Assembly: GCA_965200955.1 (NCBI GenBank) | Contig: OZ241742.1 | Coordinates: forward strand, 1,922,001 to 1,986,000 | Source: Bin80 sp026708685 | Lineage (GTDB): Bacteria; Bacteroidota; Rhodothermia; Rhodothermales; Bin80 | DNA: 64,000 nucleotides | Direction: 5' to 3' | Shown: positions 53,252 through 62,669 of the stretch, piece after piece | Layout: each line of letters begins with the position of its first letter | How positions within the stretch are numbered: the first letter of the stretch is position 1 | Notes under the pieces: model-generated | The model's database searches: none | What the model was told of the DNA's origin: nothing | Seen by the model: the letters and a program-made list of their open reading frames with translations, nothing else | Program-made: the position numbers and the translations under genes

Positions 53252-55027
53252 TCAGTGAGCGGTTTTCACCTCCAAAGGCATCCGAGCAATCGGGATTCCC
53301 TGCAGCTGAATCGCTTCGTCAACAAGGCGAGCTTCTTTGCGGATCATGGTTTCAACAGGTGATTCAAAGGTGGTGCGTATACGAGTGAGTAGCAAATCCA
53401 AATACTGATCCACCAGCGTTTCGGGTTGGGGTAGTCGTTTAACTCGATACCTTCCATCTTCAAGGCCAGCCTTATGGGCCGCGATCCGAATGGCATCATC
53501 AAGGTTTCCAAGTTCGTCAACAAGGCCTGCCTCCAAGGCATCACTGCCCGTCCAGACTCGCCCCTGAGCAACGGCATGAACCGCATCAGTGGTCATCATG
53601 CGATTTTCCGATACACGCTCAAGGAATTTATCGTAGGTCTCACTCAAAGAGCGTTCAAACATTGCTCGCTCAGCAGGACGAAGTGGGCGCATGCCAGAAA
53701 GCATGTCGGCATAATCACTGGTGGTAACATGGTCAGAGGTAATGCCCAACTTGGTCTCTAGCATCTGGCCAAGACTAAAATGCATCCCATAGACTCCAAT
53801 AGAGCCCGTCAAGGTATGGTGGGAGGCGACAATGGTATCCCCCGCAGTTGCAAGCCAGTAACCACCTGAAGCCGCGAGATCTCCCATAGAGACAATCACG
53901 GGCTTGACATCAGAGGTTTCACGAACGGATTGCCACATGGCCTCACTGGCAGTCGCACTTCCGCCGGGCGAATCAATTCGTAACACAACGGCTTTGACGC
54001 GATCATCCTCCCGAAATTTTTCCATGGATTTCTGAAAACTGGAAGCTCCCAAATATCCATTGAGTTCATTGCTGCTACCACTGATGATGACACCACTGGC
54101 ATTCATGATTCCGATCGTTCCATCAGAGTCAGATGGTCCGCCAGTAGTAGACGGGTAGTAGTGAGCAAGGCTTACGGTGTTGAGGTCCTCGTCCGAGTCA
54201 ATCCACTTCGCGATGAGTCGATCCACATGTTCACTCTGTAATAATCCATCAAGCAAGCCGTATTGTAGAGCATCCTCTGTCGTGAATAAGGTCCCAGATT
54301 GCATCAACTGCTGAACCTCCTCTTGGGTTAGGTTGCGTGCGTCAGCAACCGTACTGGTCATTAAATCATTCCACTGATCAACGATCACCTTTAATTGTGC
54401 ACGGTTCTCATCCGACAAATCCTCACGCGTGTAGGGTTCAATACCCCCTTTGTAGGTGCCAACCCGTAACACCGTCGGCTCAATATTCAGTTTATCCAGT
54501 AACCCTTTGTAGAAGTTTACGCCCAAATAGAAACCGTTAAACTCAAAAAATGCCCTAGGCGGCCCGTAGACACTGTCAGCTGCAGTGGCCAGGAAGTAAT
54601 CGGGCTCACGCATGGCAAGATCTCCAGATGTGGATGCAATGAGTGGTTTCCCACTTTTTTTGAACTCAAGAAGAGACTCTCTGATTTCCACGAGGGTCGC
54701 CCATCCCGTGATGATCCCCTGTGGCTTGAGCCAGACAGCTTCAATACGATCATCGGTTGCAGCATGCTCAAGAGCACTCTGAATCTGATTCAGCCCCTGT
54801 GGCTGAGGGACATCCAAGAGTTCATATAACGGATCCGAAGTTCCAAGCTCGTTTATGGGGCCCGAAAGGCTTAATACCAGTACGGACTCAGAAGCGATGG
54901 ATGGATCACTGGTGGAAACGGTGGAGGCAATGAGTCCTGCCATGATCATGCCACCAACAACAAAGAGAAGTCCGAATGCAATAAATGAGCCCAGTACACT
55001 GGCTAAGAGGGTTGAAAAGAAGCGCAT
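53252..55027 (-). CDS. sppA: Signal peptide peptidase SppA, 67-kDa type
   Basis: 591 residues, two tandem peptidase S49 halves, as in the long SppA type. An N-terminal membrane anchor about 10-38 (AFGLLFVVGGMIMAGLIAS). Catalytic Ser near 385 in MGDLAASGGYW; the catalytic Lys of the dyad near 191 in VGTYKGGIEPYTRE, in the N-terminal half. It digests cleaved signal peptides in the inner membrane. The reading frame is uninterrupted. It lies on the minus strand, divergent from hrcA, with 173 bp between. Confidence 0.94.
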   Translation of the reverse strand: MRFFSTLLASVLGSFIAFGLLFVVGGMIMAGLIASTVSTSDPSIASESVLVLSLSGPINELGTSDPLYELLDVPQPQGLNQIQSALEHAATDDRIEAVWLKPQGIITGWATLVEIRESLLEFKKSGKPLIASTSGDLAMREPDYFLATAADSVYGPPRAFFEFNGFYLGVNFYKGLLDKLNIEPTVLRVGTYKGGIEPYTREDLSDENRAQLKVIVDQWNDLMTSTVADARNLTQEEVQQLMQSGTLFTTEDALQYGLLDGLLQSEHVDRLIAKWIDSDEDLNTVSLAHYYPSTTGGPSDSDGTIGIMNASGVIISGSSNELNGYLGASSFQKSMEKFREDDRVKAVVLRIDSPGGSATASEAMWQSVRETSDVKPVIVSMGDLAASGGYWLATAGDTIVASHHTLTGSIGVYGMHFSLGQMLETKLGITSDHVTTSDYADMLSGMRPLRPAERAMFERSLSETYDKFLERVSENRMMTTDAVHAVAQGRVWTGSDALEAGLVDELGNLDDAIRIAAHKAGLEDGRYRVKRLPQPETLVDQYLDLLLTRIRTTFESPVETMIRKEARLVDEAIQLQGIPIARMPLEVKTAH

Positions 55028-55200
55028 GAATAGTGAAAGAGTGATCTATTAAGTACGTAGAGATGAGCATCTGGTTTCTTTCAAGATGAAACCAGACCAA
55101 CATAAAATGGGTTTATACCATCAATGCGACAAAATGACCGACATTCTCAGCAAGATCTCCAATTTTTAACTTGGCAAACAATTTGCACAGGTTTTCAGTG

Positions 55201-56307
55201 ATGAAGCGAGTTGAGCCTACATATCAGAAGCCAATCTCCCCCGCATTGACGGATCGTGAGCGTGCGATCCTGCGGTTAGTCGTACATAACTTTATCAATA
55301 CGGCTGGACCCGTCGGTTCACGAAAACTTGCCCGAAAGTCTTCTCTGGGCCTCAGTGCTGCCACAGTACGCAATACCCTTTGTGATCTGGAAGAACTTGG
55401 TTATCTCCGACATCTCCATCGATCCGCCGGTCGCATGCCTACGGAGCTGGGCTACAGAGCATTTGTCAATGAGCTCATGGAGACACCAGAGTTATCGGCA
55501 CCTGAGCGTAGACTCCTGAAAGGACGATTAGACCGCCTGATGGGGGATGCAGATAGTCTATTTAGAGAGACATCTCGTTTACTGGCTCGTATGTCCAACC
55601 TCTTGGCTGTAGTCCTGAGTCCCAACATTTCTACGGGGATCCTGGAAAGGCTGGATGTGGTTTCGCTGTCGGAATCGAAGATCATGATCGTGATCAGCGT
55701 CAAGAGCCAGCTGGTCAAAACCATTATCTACGAAACCAATATGGAAGTTCGTCGGCAAGATCTCGATCGTATCGTCTCCATCTTAAATGAACGCTTAGCG
55801 GGACTGTCCCTTGAAGAAATTCGGCAAGAATATGCTGAACGCATCCGGGATCTTGATGACGATCCTACCGGTATCGTGCAGTTGATTCTCAACGAGTCGG
55901 CGGTAGTATTCGGCGATTCCAATGAAGGCCGACTGTCCCATTCAGGAACGGGAGCACTTCTTTCCCAGCCAGAATTTCAGAGGACCAGTGAGATGCGTCA
56001 ACTGATTGACCTGATTGAGGATGAAGGATTCGTTGTTCAACTTTTTGAGCAGGCACCCGGCAGTCAGTTGGATCCCAATCGATGGGTCTCTGTTGGGATC
56101 GGTAGCGAAATTCAGGATGAATCCGTGAGTCCCTATTCCATCGTGACGGCCCGATATACGATTGGAGAGAGTTCAGGAACCGTTGGACTTCTTGGTCCTA
56201 TCCGAATGGATTACGGACGTGCCATCTCTTTGGTTGAGACCATGGCTACCTTACTCAATCGTACGGCTATCACAAGTTCAAGACAACATAATCACCCGAA
56301 TGGTTAA
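55201..56307 (+). CDS. hrcA: Heat-inducible transcription repressor HrcA
   Basis: 368 residues from ATG 55201; an alternative start at 55171 is less likely. N-terminal winged helix (RERAILRLVVHNFINTAGPV, SAATVRNTLCDLEELGYL), then the GAF-like dimerisation part. HrcA represses heat-shock genes by binding the CIRCE element (TTAGCACTC-N9-GAGTGCTAA). No CIRCE is visible upstream of this gene, so autoregulation here is not supported; targets may be elsewhere (groESL). The gene overlaps grpE by 8 bp in a classic hrcA-grpE-dnaJ arrangement. Confidence 0.95.
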   Translation: MKRVEPTYQKPISPALTDRERAILRLVVHNFINTAGPVGSRKLARKSSLGLSAATVRNTLCDLEELGYLRHLHRSAGRMPTELGYRAFVNELMETPELSAPERRLLKGRLDRLMGDADSLFRETSRLLARMSNLLAVVLSPNISTGILERLDVVSLSESKIMIVISVKSQLVKTIIYETNMEVRRQDLDRIVSILNERLAGLSLEEIRQEYAERIRDLDDDPTGIVQLILNESAVVFGDSNEGRLSHSGTGALLSQPEFQRTSEMRQLIDLIEDEGFVVQLFEQAPGSQLDPNRWVSVGIGSEIQDESVSPYSIVTARYTIGESSGTVGLLGPIRMDYGRAISLVETMATLLNRTAITSSRQHNHPNG

Positions 56308-56920
56308 AGAATTTACCGAGGAAATAGATGAGTCCATTGAGACATTGGACCCCGATGAGGGATCCGACCATGGGACTCCAAGTGAAAGCGATTCTGTGAA
56401 TGAGTCCATTTCTGAGGATCCACCAGATCCGCTTGCCCAATGTTCAGAAGAGTTGGCCAATGAAAAAGACCTGCGCCTTCGCCTCTCTGCGGAATTTGCC
56501 AACTATCGGCGACGCATGGAGAATCAACGGATAGAATGGTCTGTGCGAGCCAAGTCTGGGGTGATACGGAATCTATTGCCTATTCTAGATGATCTGGAAC
56601 GATCGTTGGATGCTGCGGAGCAGACTGATTCGGAAGATGTGGCCTTTACATCCTTAAAATCGGGGGTATCCCTCGTCAATCAGAATTTTAATGCAGAGCT
56701 TGAGAAGTTGGGATTGGAGAGAATTCAATCCGTAGGTAAAGAATTTGATGAAGAGCTGCATGAAGCTGTTGGACAAGCACCAACCCCCGATGATGCTCAG
56801 AATGGGCATGTGATCCACGAAAGCCAGTCAGGATACCGTTTAGGTAAGCAGGTGCTTCGCCATGCAAAAGTGATTGTCGCAGTTTCCAGTGTACCCGCAC
56901 CAGATGAGACGGAGTCGTGA
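56300..56920 (+). CDS. grpE: Nucleotide exchange factor GrpE
   Basis: 206 residues from ATG 56300, inside the end of hrcA. Acidic N-terminal extension (about 1-55), then the long coiled-coil (LRLRLSAEFANYRRRMENQR) and the C-terminal beta domain (FDEELHEAVGQAPTPD, GYRLGKQVLRHAKVIV). It releases ADP from DnaK. The stop codon overlaps the dnaJ start (TGATG), so translation is coupled. dnaK itself is not in the window. Confidence 0.95.
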   Translation: MVKEFTEEIDESIETLDPDEGSDHGTPSESDSVNESISEDPPDPLAQCSEELANEKDLRLRLSAEFANYRRRMENQRIEWSVRAKSGVIRNLLPILDDLERSLDAAEQTDSEDVAFTSLKSGVSLVNQNFNAELEKLGLERIQSVGKEFDEELHEAVGQAPTPDDAQNGHVIHESQSGYRLGKQVLRHAKVIVAVSSVPAPDETES

Positions 56921-58074
56921 TGAGTGACTACTATGATGTATTGGGGGTCAGTCGGAATGCCTCGTCGGATGAAATCAAAAAAGCGTATCGCAAGAAAGCT
57001 CTCGAGAACCACCCCGACCGTAACCCCGATGATCAGGCTGCTGAGACTCGATTTAAAGAGGCCGCGGTCGCTTATGAAGTGCTCAGTGATCAAAAGAAGC
57101 GTGACATCTATGATCAATATGGTGAAGCTGGGCTCAAGGGAGCCGCAGGTGGTGGACAGCCAGGCTTTAATAGTGTGAATGATATTTTCAGTGCCTTCAG
57201 TGATATTTTTGGTGGATCGCAAGGAGGAATGTTTGATGATCTCTTCGGTGGAGGTCGCCGCCAACGTCGTTATCAGGGGGAGCGAGGGGGTGATATTCAC
57301 CATCAACTGGAACTCACTCTTGAAGAAATTGCGGAGGGGACCGAGAAGCGGGTGAAAGTGTATCGGATGACAACCTGCATGGCATGTGAAGGCAGTGGTG
57401 CCAAAGGGGGGCCGAGTGCACTCAAGGTGTGTCCTGCCTGCAATGGATCTGGAGAAATACGTCATGTTCGCAACACTCCACTTGGACAAATGGTGAGTGT
57501 GACCGTGTGCCCCCAGTGTCAGGGTATGGGCAAAATCATTGAGGAAAAATGCCCTGAGTGCAGAGGAACTGGACGCATTGACACCGAGTCATCCATCAAG
57601 GTCAAAGTACCTGCCGGTGTAGAGGATCAAATGGTCATCAACTTGCGCAATCAGGGTCATGCTGGGCTCCGTGGTGGACCTCCTGGGGATTTGAGAATAG
57701 AAATTCGAGAAAAAACCCATGAGCATTTCATTCGGCGCGGGAGCGATCTGATCTATAATCTGGAGATCTCTTTTCCAGATGCAGCATTGGGTACAGAAAT
57801 GGAAGTACCAACATTGACGGGAAGGGCAATGGTCAAAATTGATCCAGGTACTCAGCCTGACAAGATTCTGCGCATGCAGGGAAAAGGATTGCAGGAGCTT
57901 CGTACTTCCCGAAGAGGAGATCAACTGATACGAATCCGAATCAAGACTCCAACGAGCCTGTCGGATTCTGACAAAAAATTACTAGAACAACTCAAGGAAT
58001 CTCCTACATTTTCATCCAATCACTCGGAGATGAATACATCCTTCTTTTCCAAAGTAAAAGGGGCCTTTGGCTAA
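56920..58074 (+). CDS. dnaJ: Chaperone DnaJ
   Basis: 384 residues from ATG 56920; the GTG one codon earlier belongs to the grpE overlap. J domain with HPD (ENHPDRNPD), G/F-rich linker about 70-125, and the cysteine-rich zinc domain with all four CxxCxGxG repeats: CMACEGSG, CPACNGSG, CPQCQGMG, CPECRGTG. Two C-terminal substrate-binding domains follow. Works with DnaK and GrpE. It is intact and lies at the end of the hrcA-grpE-dnaJ group. Confidence 0.97.
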   Translation: MSDYYDVLGVSRNASSDEIKKAYRKKALENHPDRNPDDQAAETRFKEAAVAYEVLSDQKKRDIYDQYGEAGLKGAAGGGQPGFNSVNDIFSAFSDIFGGSQGGMFDDLFGGGRRQRRYQGERGGDIHHQLELTLEEIAEGTEKRVKVYRMTTCMACEGSGAKGGPSALKVCPACNGSGEIRHVRNTPLGQMVSVTVCPQCQGMGKIIEEKCPECRGTGRIDTESSIKVKVPAGVEDQMVINLRNQGHAGLRGGPPGDLRIEIREKTHEHFIRRGSDLIYNLEISFPDAALGTEMEVPTLTGRAMVKIDPGTQPDKILRMQGKGLQELRTSRRGDQLIRIRIKTPTSLSDSDKKLLEQLKESPTFSSNHSEMNTSFFSKVKGAFG

Positions 58075-58122
58075 TATGCCAATCTATGGCTTGACTGAAC
58101 CCAAACTGTGCTTCATGCACTG

Positions 58123-60723
58123 ATGTCCATGGCAGTATACCCGTTTCGAGAGATCGAGAAAAAGTGGCAGACGTACTGGGAATCGAAGAAAACTTTTCGA
58201 ACACCAGTGGATGTGGATACCACCAAACCCAAGTACTATGTTTTGGACATGTTTCCCTATCCGAGCGGTGCGGGGCTTCATGTCGGTCATCCAGAGGGGT
58301 ATACCGCCACTGATATTGTAGCACGCTACAAACGGATGTGCGGGTTTAATGTGCTCCATCCCATTGGTTGGGATGCCTTTGGACTTCCTGCAGAGCAGTA
58401 TGCTTTACGGACCGGGACCCATCCAAGGATCACCACTGAGCGTAACATCAATCGGTTTCGCCAGCAACTCCAGTCCCTTGGGTTCTCCTATGACTGGGAT
58501 CGCGAGGTGGATACCACTGATCCGAATTATTTTAAATGGACCCAGTGGATCTTCCTGAAACTCTTGGAGAGAGGACTCGCATATGAAGCTAAGGTTCCCG
58601 TATGGTGGTGTGAAGAACTTGGAACCACGCTTGCCAATGAAGAAGTCGTTGATGGCAAGAGTGATATCGGTGGGCACCCCTGTGAACGGCGGATGCTACG
58701 CCAGTGGGTTCTTCGGATTACCCACTATGCAGAGCGACTGCTTGAAGGACTGGATCATACCGATTGGCCCCAGAGCACCAAGGAAATGCAGCGGAACTGG
58801 ATCGGACGCAGCCAGGGTGCAGAGATTGACTTTGCAGTCAAGGGGCTTGAATCTCCACTCATCCGGGTCTATACCACACGCCCCGATACGATCTTTGGTG
58901 CGACCTACATGGTTTTAGCTCCTGAGCACCCCCTGGTTGAGCAGATCACTACGAAAGATCAGCTCCCCGAAGTGCACCATTACCAGCTACTTGCATCTCG
59001 CAAGAGTGATTTGGAGCGCACGGAATTACAGAAAAACAAAACGGGCGTGTTTACCGGTGCATTCGTCATGAACCCTGCCACTCAGGAGGAGATTCCGATC
59101 TGGATTGCGGATTATGTCCTGTCGTCCTATGGTACGGGAGCCATCATGGGGGTTCCGGGCCAGGATGAACGCGACTGGGCATTTGCAGCGAAATATGATT
59201 TGCCCATCGTACGGACCGTTCAACCCCCTGCGGACTTTACCGGGTTTGCATATACGGGAGATGGTCCAGCCATCAACAGTGGTTTTCTCAATGGTTTATC
59301 CATCTCTGAAGCCAAGGAAAAGATCATTGAATGGCTTGAGAAAGACGGGATTGGAACGCGAAAAGTCAACTATAAACTGCGGGACTGGCTGTTTTCCCGG
59401 CAGCGGTATTGGGGAGAGCCCATTCCTGTTGTGTTTGAAGACGAGCAGGTATGCTCTCTCCCCGAAAATGCTCTCCCCATTACGCTCCCTGAACTGGAAG
59501 AATTTAAGCCAAGTGGAACCCCTGAAGGTCCTCTGGCGCTTGCTGAAGACTGGATTATCACCACCAATCCTGACTCAGGTAAGGCTGCACGCCGAGAAAC
59601 CAATACCATGCCTCAGTGGGCTGGATCCTGCTGGTATTTCTTGCGCTATATTGATCCTCATAATTCAGAATGTCTTGTAGATTCTGAACTGGAAAAGTAC
59701 TGGATGCCCGTGGATCTCTATATTGGCGGTGCCGAACATGCCGTTCTCCATCTCCTTTATGCCCGCTTTTGGCATATGGTTCTCTACGATGCAGGTGTCG
59801 TGTCCACCCCAGAACCGTTTGCAAAACTCGTTCATCAGGGCATGATTCTTGGTGAACTGGAGTATACGGGATGGAAAAATCATGAAACGAATCAATGGGT
59901 CAGCTCTGAATATGTAGCTCTTGGGAAGCACATTGAGACGGATGTTCATCTTGAAGCCATACGCATCCATCAGGACCAGGTAATCAAAGATGGAGAGAAC
60001 TTTGTGTTAAAAGATGCTCCCCACATTCAACTGGATGTTCGGGCTCACAAGATGAGCAAGAGCCGCGGCAATGTCATCAATCCAGACGACATAATCACGC
60101 AATATGGTGCAGATGCTTTCCGATTGTATGAGATGTTCATGGGACCGCTTGAGCAGGTCAAGCCATGGAGTACCCGCGGAGTCCACGGCACCTTTCGATT
60201 TCTGAATCGAGTGTGGCGATTGATCACCGATCAGCCGTTGAGTGATCAGGAACCCAATCGGACTCAACTGCGTCTTCTCCATCAATGTATTGATCGCGTT
60301 ACCAGCGATATTGAGGCTCTGCGGATGAACACCGCTATCGCCTCCCTCATGGAGTTTACCAATGCAGCGTTCAAGTGGAAAGAGTTGCCCCGCAAGATCG
60401 TAGAGCCTTTTCTTTTGTTGCTATCTCCCTTTGCCCCTCATCTGTGTGAAGAATTATGGGAGCGGATCGGACATGAAGAATCTCTGGCCTATATGTCGTG
60501 GCCAGACGTTCAGCAAGAGCATCTGAAAGAGGACATGGTAGACTTGCCCGTACAGGTGAATGGAAGGGTTCGTGCAACGATTCGCGTAGCCACGGATGCG
60601 GATCAGAAAGAAGTGATTCAGTCTGCACTGGATGAACCCAATGTCGTACGCTTTTTGGAGGGGAAACCACCGAAGAGAGAGATCTATGTGCCAGGGCGCA
60701 TCTTAAACCTTGTCTCTGGATAA
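58123..60723 (+). CDS. leuS: Leucyl-tRNA synthetase
   Basis: 866 residues from ATG 58123; ATG 58129 is equally possible. Class I synthetase with the HIGH motif as HVGH in PYPSGAGLHVGHPEGY (about residues 44-60), and KMSKS in HKMSKSRGNVINPD. The CP1 editing domain is present (TTRPDTIFGATYMVLAPEHP), so mischarged tRNA can be hydrolysed. The C-terminal domain ends PGRILNLVSG. It is 48 bp downstream of dnaJ and 3 bp upstream of bshB1, so likely part of the same transcript as bshB1. Confidence 0.97.
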   Translation: MSMAVYPFREIEKKWQTYWESKKTFRTPVDVDTTKPKYYVLDMFPYPSGAGLHVGHPEGYTATDIVARYKRMCGFNVLHPIGWDAFGLPAEQYALRTGTHPRITTERNINRFRQQLQSLGFSYDWDREVDTTDPNYFKWTQWIFLKLLERGLAYEAKVPVWWCEELGTTLANEEVVDGKSDIGGHPCERRMLRQWVLRITHYAERLLEGLDHTDWPQSTKEMQRNWIGRSQGAEIDFAVKGLESPLIRVYTTRPDTIFGATYMVLAPEHPLVEQITTKDQLPEVHHYQLLASRKSDLERTELQKNKTGVFTGAFVMNPATQEEIPIWIADYVLSSYGTGAIMGVPGQDERDWAFAAKYDLPIVRTVQPPADFTGFAYTGDGPAINSGFLNGLSISEAKEKIIEWLEKDGIGTRKVNYKLRDWLFSRQRYWGEPIPVVFEDEQVCSLPENALPITLPELEEFKPSGTPEGPLALAEDWIITTNPDSGKAARRETNTMPQWAGSCWYFLRYIDPHNSECLVDSELEKYWMPVDLYIGGAEHAVLHLLYARFWHMVLYDAGVVSTPEPFAKLVHQGMILGELEYTGWKNHETNQWVSSEYVALGKHIETDVHLEAIRIHQDQVIKDGENFVLKDAPHIQLDVRAHKMSKSRGNVINPDDIITQYGADAFRLYEMFMGPLEQVKPWSTRGVHGTFRFLNRVWRLITDQPLSDQEPNRTQLRLLHQCIDRVTSDIEALRMNTAIASLMEFTNAAFKWKELPRKIVEPFLLLLSPFAPHLCEELWERIGHEESLAYMSWPDVQQEHLKEDMVDLPVQVNGRVRATIRVATDADQKEVIQSALDEPNVVRFLEGKPPKREIYVPGRILNLVSG

Positions 60724-60726
60724 ATC

Positions 60727-61467
60727 ATGTCGGATCAGTTAGATCTTCTTGTGATTGCTGCCCATCCCGATGATGCCGAATTAACGGTGGGAGGGACGAT
60801 CATCAAGTCAATTCATGAAGGGCTGCGGGTTGGAGTACTGGATTTAACTCAAGGGGAGTTAGGGAGCAGAGGAACCGTAGAACTTCGTGCACAGGAAGCT
60901 GCGAATGCCGCTACGGTTCTTGGTCTTTCAGTGCGAGAAAACCTGCAATTGCCTGATGGCAATATCACCTCCGATGGATTGCATCCCTTGATTGGAGTCT
61001 TGCGTCGATGGTGCCCACGGACGGTCATGACCCATCCGAGCGAGTGTCGGCACCCTGATCATGAGGCCACGCATCATCTTGTTCGGAAGGCTTGTTTTTA
61101 TGCAGGGCTTCCAAAGTTAAAGCATCCTGATGGTGCACCGCCATGGAGGCCGCATCATGTACTTTATTTTGCCGAAGTGGGACTCTTTGATCCATCCTTT
61201 GTGGTGGATGTTTCCAGTGAGTGGAGCCAAAGAACCAGAGCACTGCAATGTTATGGGTCTCAATTCCATAGTCCAGCGTATAAATCAAACAGCACAGAAC
61301 CGGAAACCTTTATTTCCAGTGCTGGATTTCTGGAATGGGTGGATGCGCGTGCACGCACCTATGGGCATTTAATCGGTTGTGCCTATGGCGAACCCTTTCA
61401 GTATCAAGGAACTCTTGGAGTTTCTGATCTTGATCAATTATTACAGAGCAATGCAGTGGATCGGTAG
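60727..61467 (+). CDS. bshB1: BshB1-like N-acetylglucosaminyl-malate deacetylase
   Basis: 246 residues, PIG-L/LmbE fold. The zinc-binding AHPDDAE at about 12-18 and the second metal/active site HPSECRHPDHEATHHL are intact. It fits the BshB1 subgroup that removes the acetyl group from GlcNAc-malate in bacillithiol synthesis, as found in Bacteroidota and Firmicutes. The bshA and bshC genes are not in the window. A DinB-like possible bacillithiol transferase lies at 28184-28699. 3 bp after leuS; assignment as BshB1 rather than another PIG-L deacetylase is likely but not certain. Confidence 0.85.
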   Translation: MSDQLDLLVIAAHPDDAELTVGGTIIKSIHEGLRVGVLDLTQGELGSRGTVELRAQEAANAATVLGLSVRENLQLPDGNITSDGLHPLIGVLRRWCPRTVMTHPSECRHPDHEATHHLVRKACFYAGLPKLKHPDGAPPWRPHHVLYFAEVGLFDPSFVVDVSSEWSQRTRALQCYGSQFHSPAYKSNSTEPETFISSAGFLEWVDARARTYGHLIGCAYGEPFQYQGTLGVSDLDQLLQSNAVDR

Positions 61468-61541
61468 GAGCTACTCTTTTCATTGATCACGCATGTCTTA
61501 TCTTTGGTATTTCAACGAGCACTTAGGTAACTTGTATTCAG

Positions 61542-62105
61542 ATGGCGGATACGACCAATTTCAGGAATGGCTTCACCATGCAAATTGATGGTGAGTTGTG
61601 GCAGATTGTAAAATTTCAGCATGTCAAGCCCGGTAAAGGCGGTGCTTTTGTGCGAACGACCTTAAAAAATATCCGATCTGGACGAGTGGTTGACAAGACC
61701 TTTCGGGCAGGTGAAAAGGTTCAGGGTGCACGGATTGAGCGTCGTGAACACCAGTTTCTGTATGAAGACTCACTGGGTTTGCATTTTATGAACATGGAGG
61801 ATTATGAGCAGTTTTCCTTACCTGCTGATCAGGTTGAGAAACGTGCGTTTCTCAAGGAAGGTGGATCCATTGACATTCTATTTCATGCAGAGACCGAAGA
61901 ACCCCTTCTGGCCGAACTGCCCAAAAGTGTTGAGCTTCTGGTTGTCAAGTCAGATCCTGGGCTTCGGGGTGACACCGCCACTGGGGCGACCAAACCTGCT
62001 ACTTTGGAGAGTGGGGCAACCATTAACGTTCCATTATTTATTTCGGAGGGTGATCTCGTTCGCGTCAATACAGATACTGGAGATTACATTACCCGTGTCA
62101 CCTGA
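61542..62105 (+). CDS. efp: Elongation factor P
   Basis: 187 residues, typical length. Three domains; the modifiable lysine is K32 in VKPGKGGAF, which in this position needs a lysine-type modification (EpmA/EpmB) or stays unmodified. The C-terminal domain ends GDYITRVT. Relieves ribosome stalling at proline runs, which fits the proline-rich giant proteins of the same genome, although that is an inference. It lies 74 bp after bshB1 and 37 bp before accB, as often in bacteria (efp-accB-accC). Confidence 0.95.
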   Translation: MADTTNFRNGFTMQIDGELWQIVKFQHVKPGKGGAFVRTTLKNIRSGRVVDKTFRAGEKVQGARIERREHQFLYEDSLGLHFMNMEDYEQFSLPADQVEKRAFLKEGGSIDILFHAETEEPLLAELPKSVELLVVKSDPGLRGDTATGATKPATLESGATINVPLFISEGDLVRVNTDTGDYITRVT

Positions 62106-62142
62106 TCTTCTATATTTCTTTTCATTAGACCCCTAATTAGTA

Positions 62143-62667
62143 GTGCCCAAGTTATTTTCTAAAACATGGTCTCAGGCCGACTTTGACCGGATTCAGAAGC
62201 TGATCTCTCTTGCATCTGAAGGAGATGTTTCAGAAGTAGAGATTGAAGCAGACGGAGTCCGTGTGCTCGTTCGAAAACACTCTCAACCTCTCAATCAGCT
62301 TCCATTACAACCTCCCGTTTCGGTGATATCATCTCCGCAGGTCATAACTCCCCCTGTTCCAGCTCAGGAATCAACCTCAGATACACCAGAAGCGTCGGTG
62401 CCATCGGAGGCACCTGCCGATCAAGGAACTCCAGTTCTGTCTCCAATGGTGGGAACCTTCTATGCAAAGCCTGCACCCGATGCCGATCCTTTTGTTCAAG
62501 TTGGTGATGCGGTTACAAAGGGGCAGATTGTATGTATTGTTGAGGCGATGAAGGTCATGAATGAGGTGGAAGCGGATACATCTGGTATCGTTCTTGCAAT
62601 CTTGGCAGAAGATGGAGATGGAGTTGAATATGACCAGCCTCTCCTGTTGATTGATCCCTCATCGTAG
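62143..62667 (+). CDS. accB: Biotin carboxyl carrier protein of acetyl-CoA carboxylase
   Basis: 174 residues, GTG start at 62143. The N-terminal part (about 1-50) is the helical multimerisation region, then a proline- and alanine-rich linker (about 50-95), then the biotinyl domain with EAMKVMNE, lysine K137 carrying biotin. Together with AccC it forms the first half-reaction of fatty-acid synthesis. It follows efp and is followed by accC after 2 bp, so co-translated. Confidence 0.96.
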   Translation: MPKLFSKTWSQADFDRIQKLISLASEGDVSEVEIEADGVRVLVRKHSQPLNQLPLQPPVSVISSPQVITPPVPAQESTSDTPEASVPSEAPADQGTPVLSPMVGTFYAKPAPDADPFVQVGDAVTKGQIVCIVEAMKVMNEVEADTSGIVLAILAEDGDGVEYDQPLLLIDPSS

Positions 62668-62669
62668 TC

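Noticed and set aside
55028..55200. CIRCE operator expected upstream of hrcA
   Set aside because: No inverted TTAGCACTC/GAGTGCTAA or close variant is present; only unrelated short matches such as TTGGCAAA.
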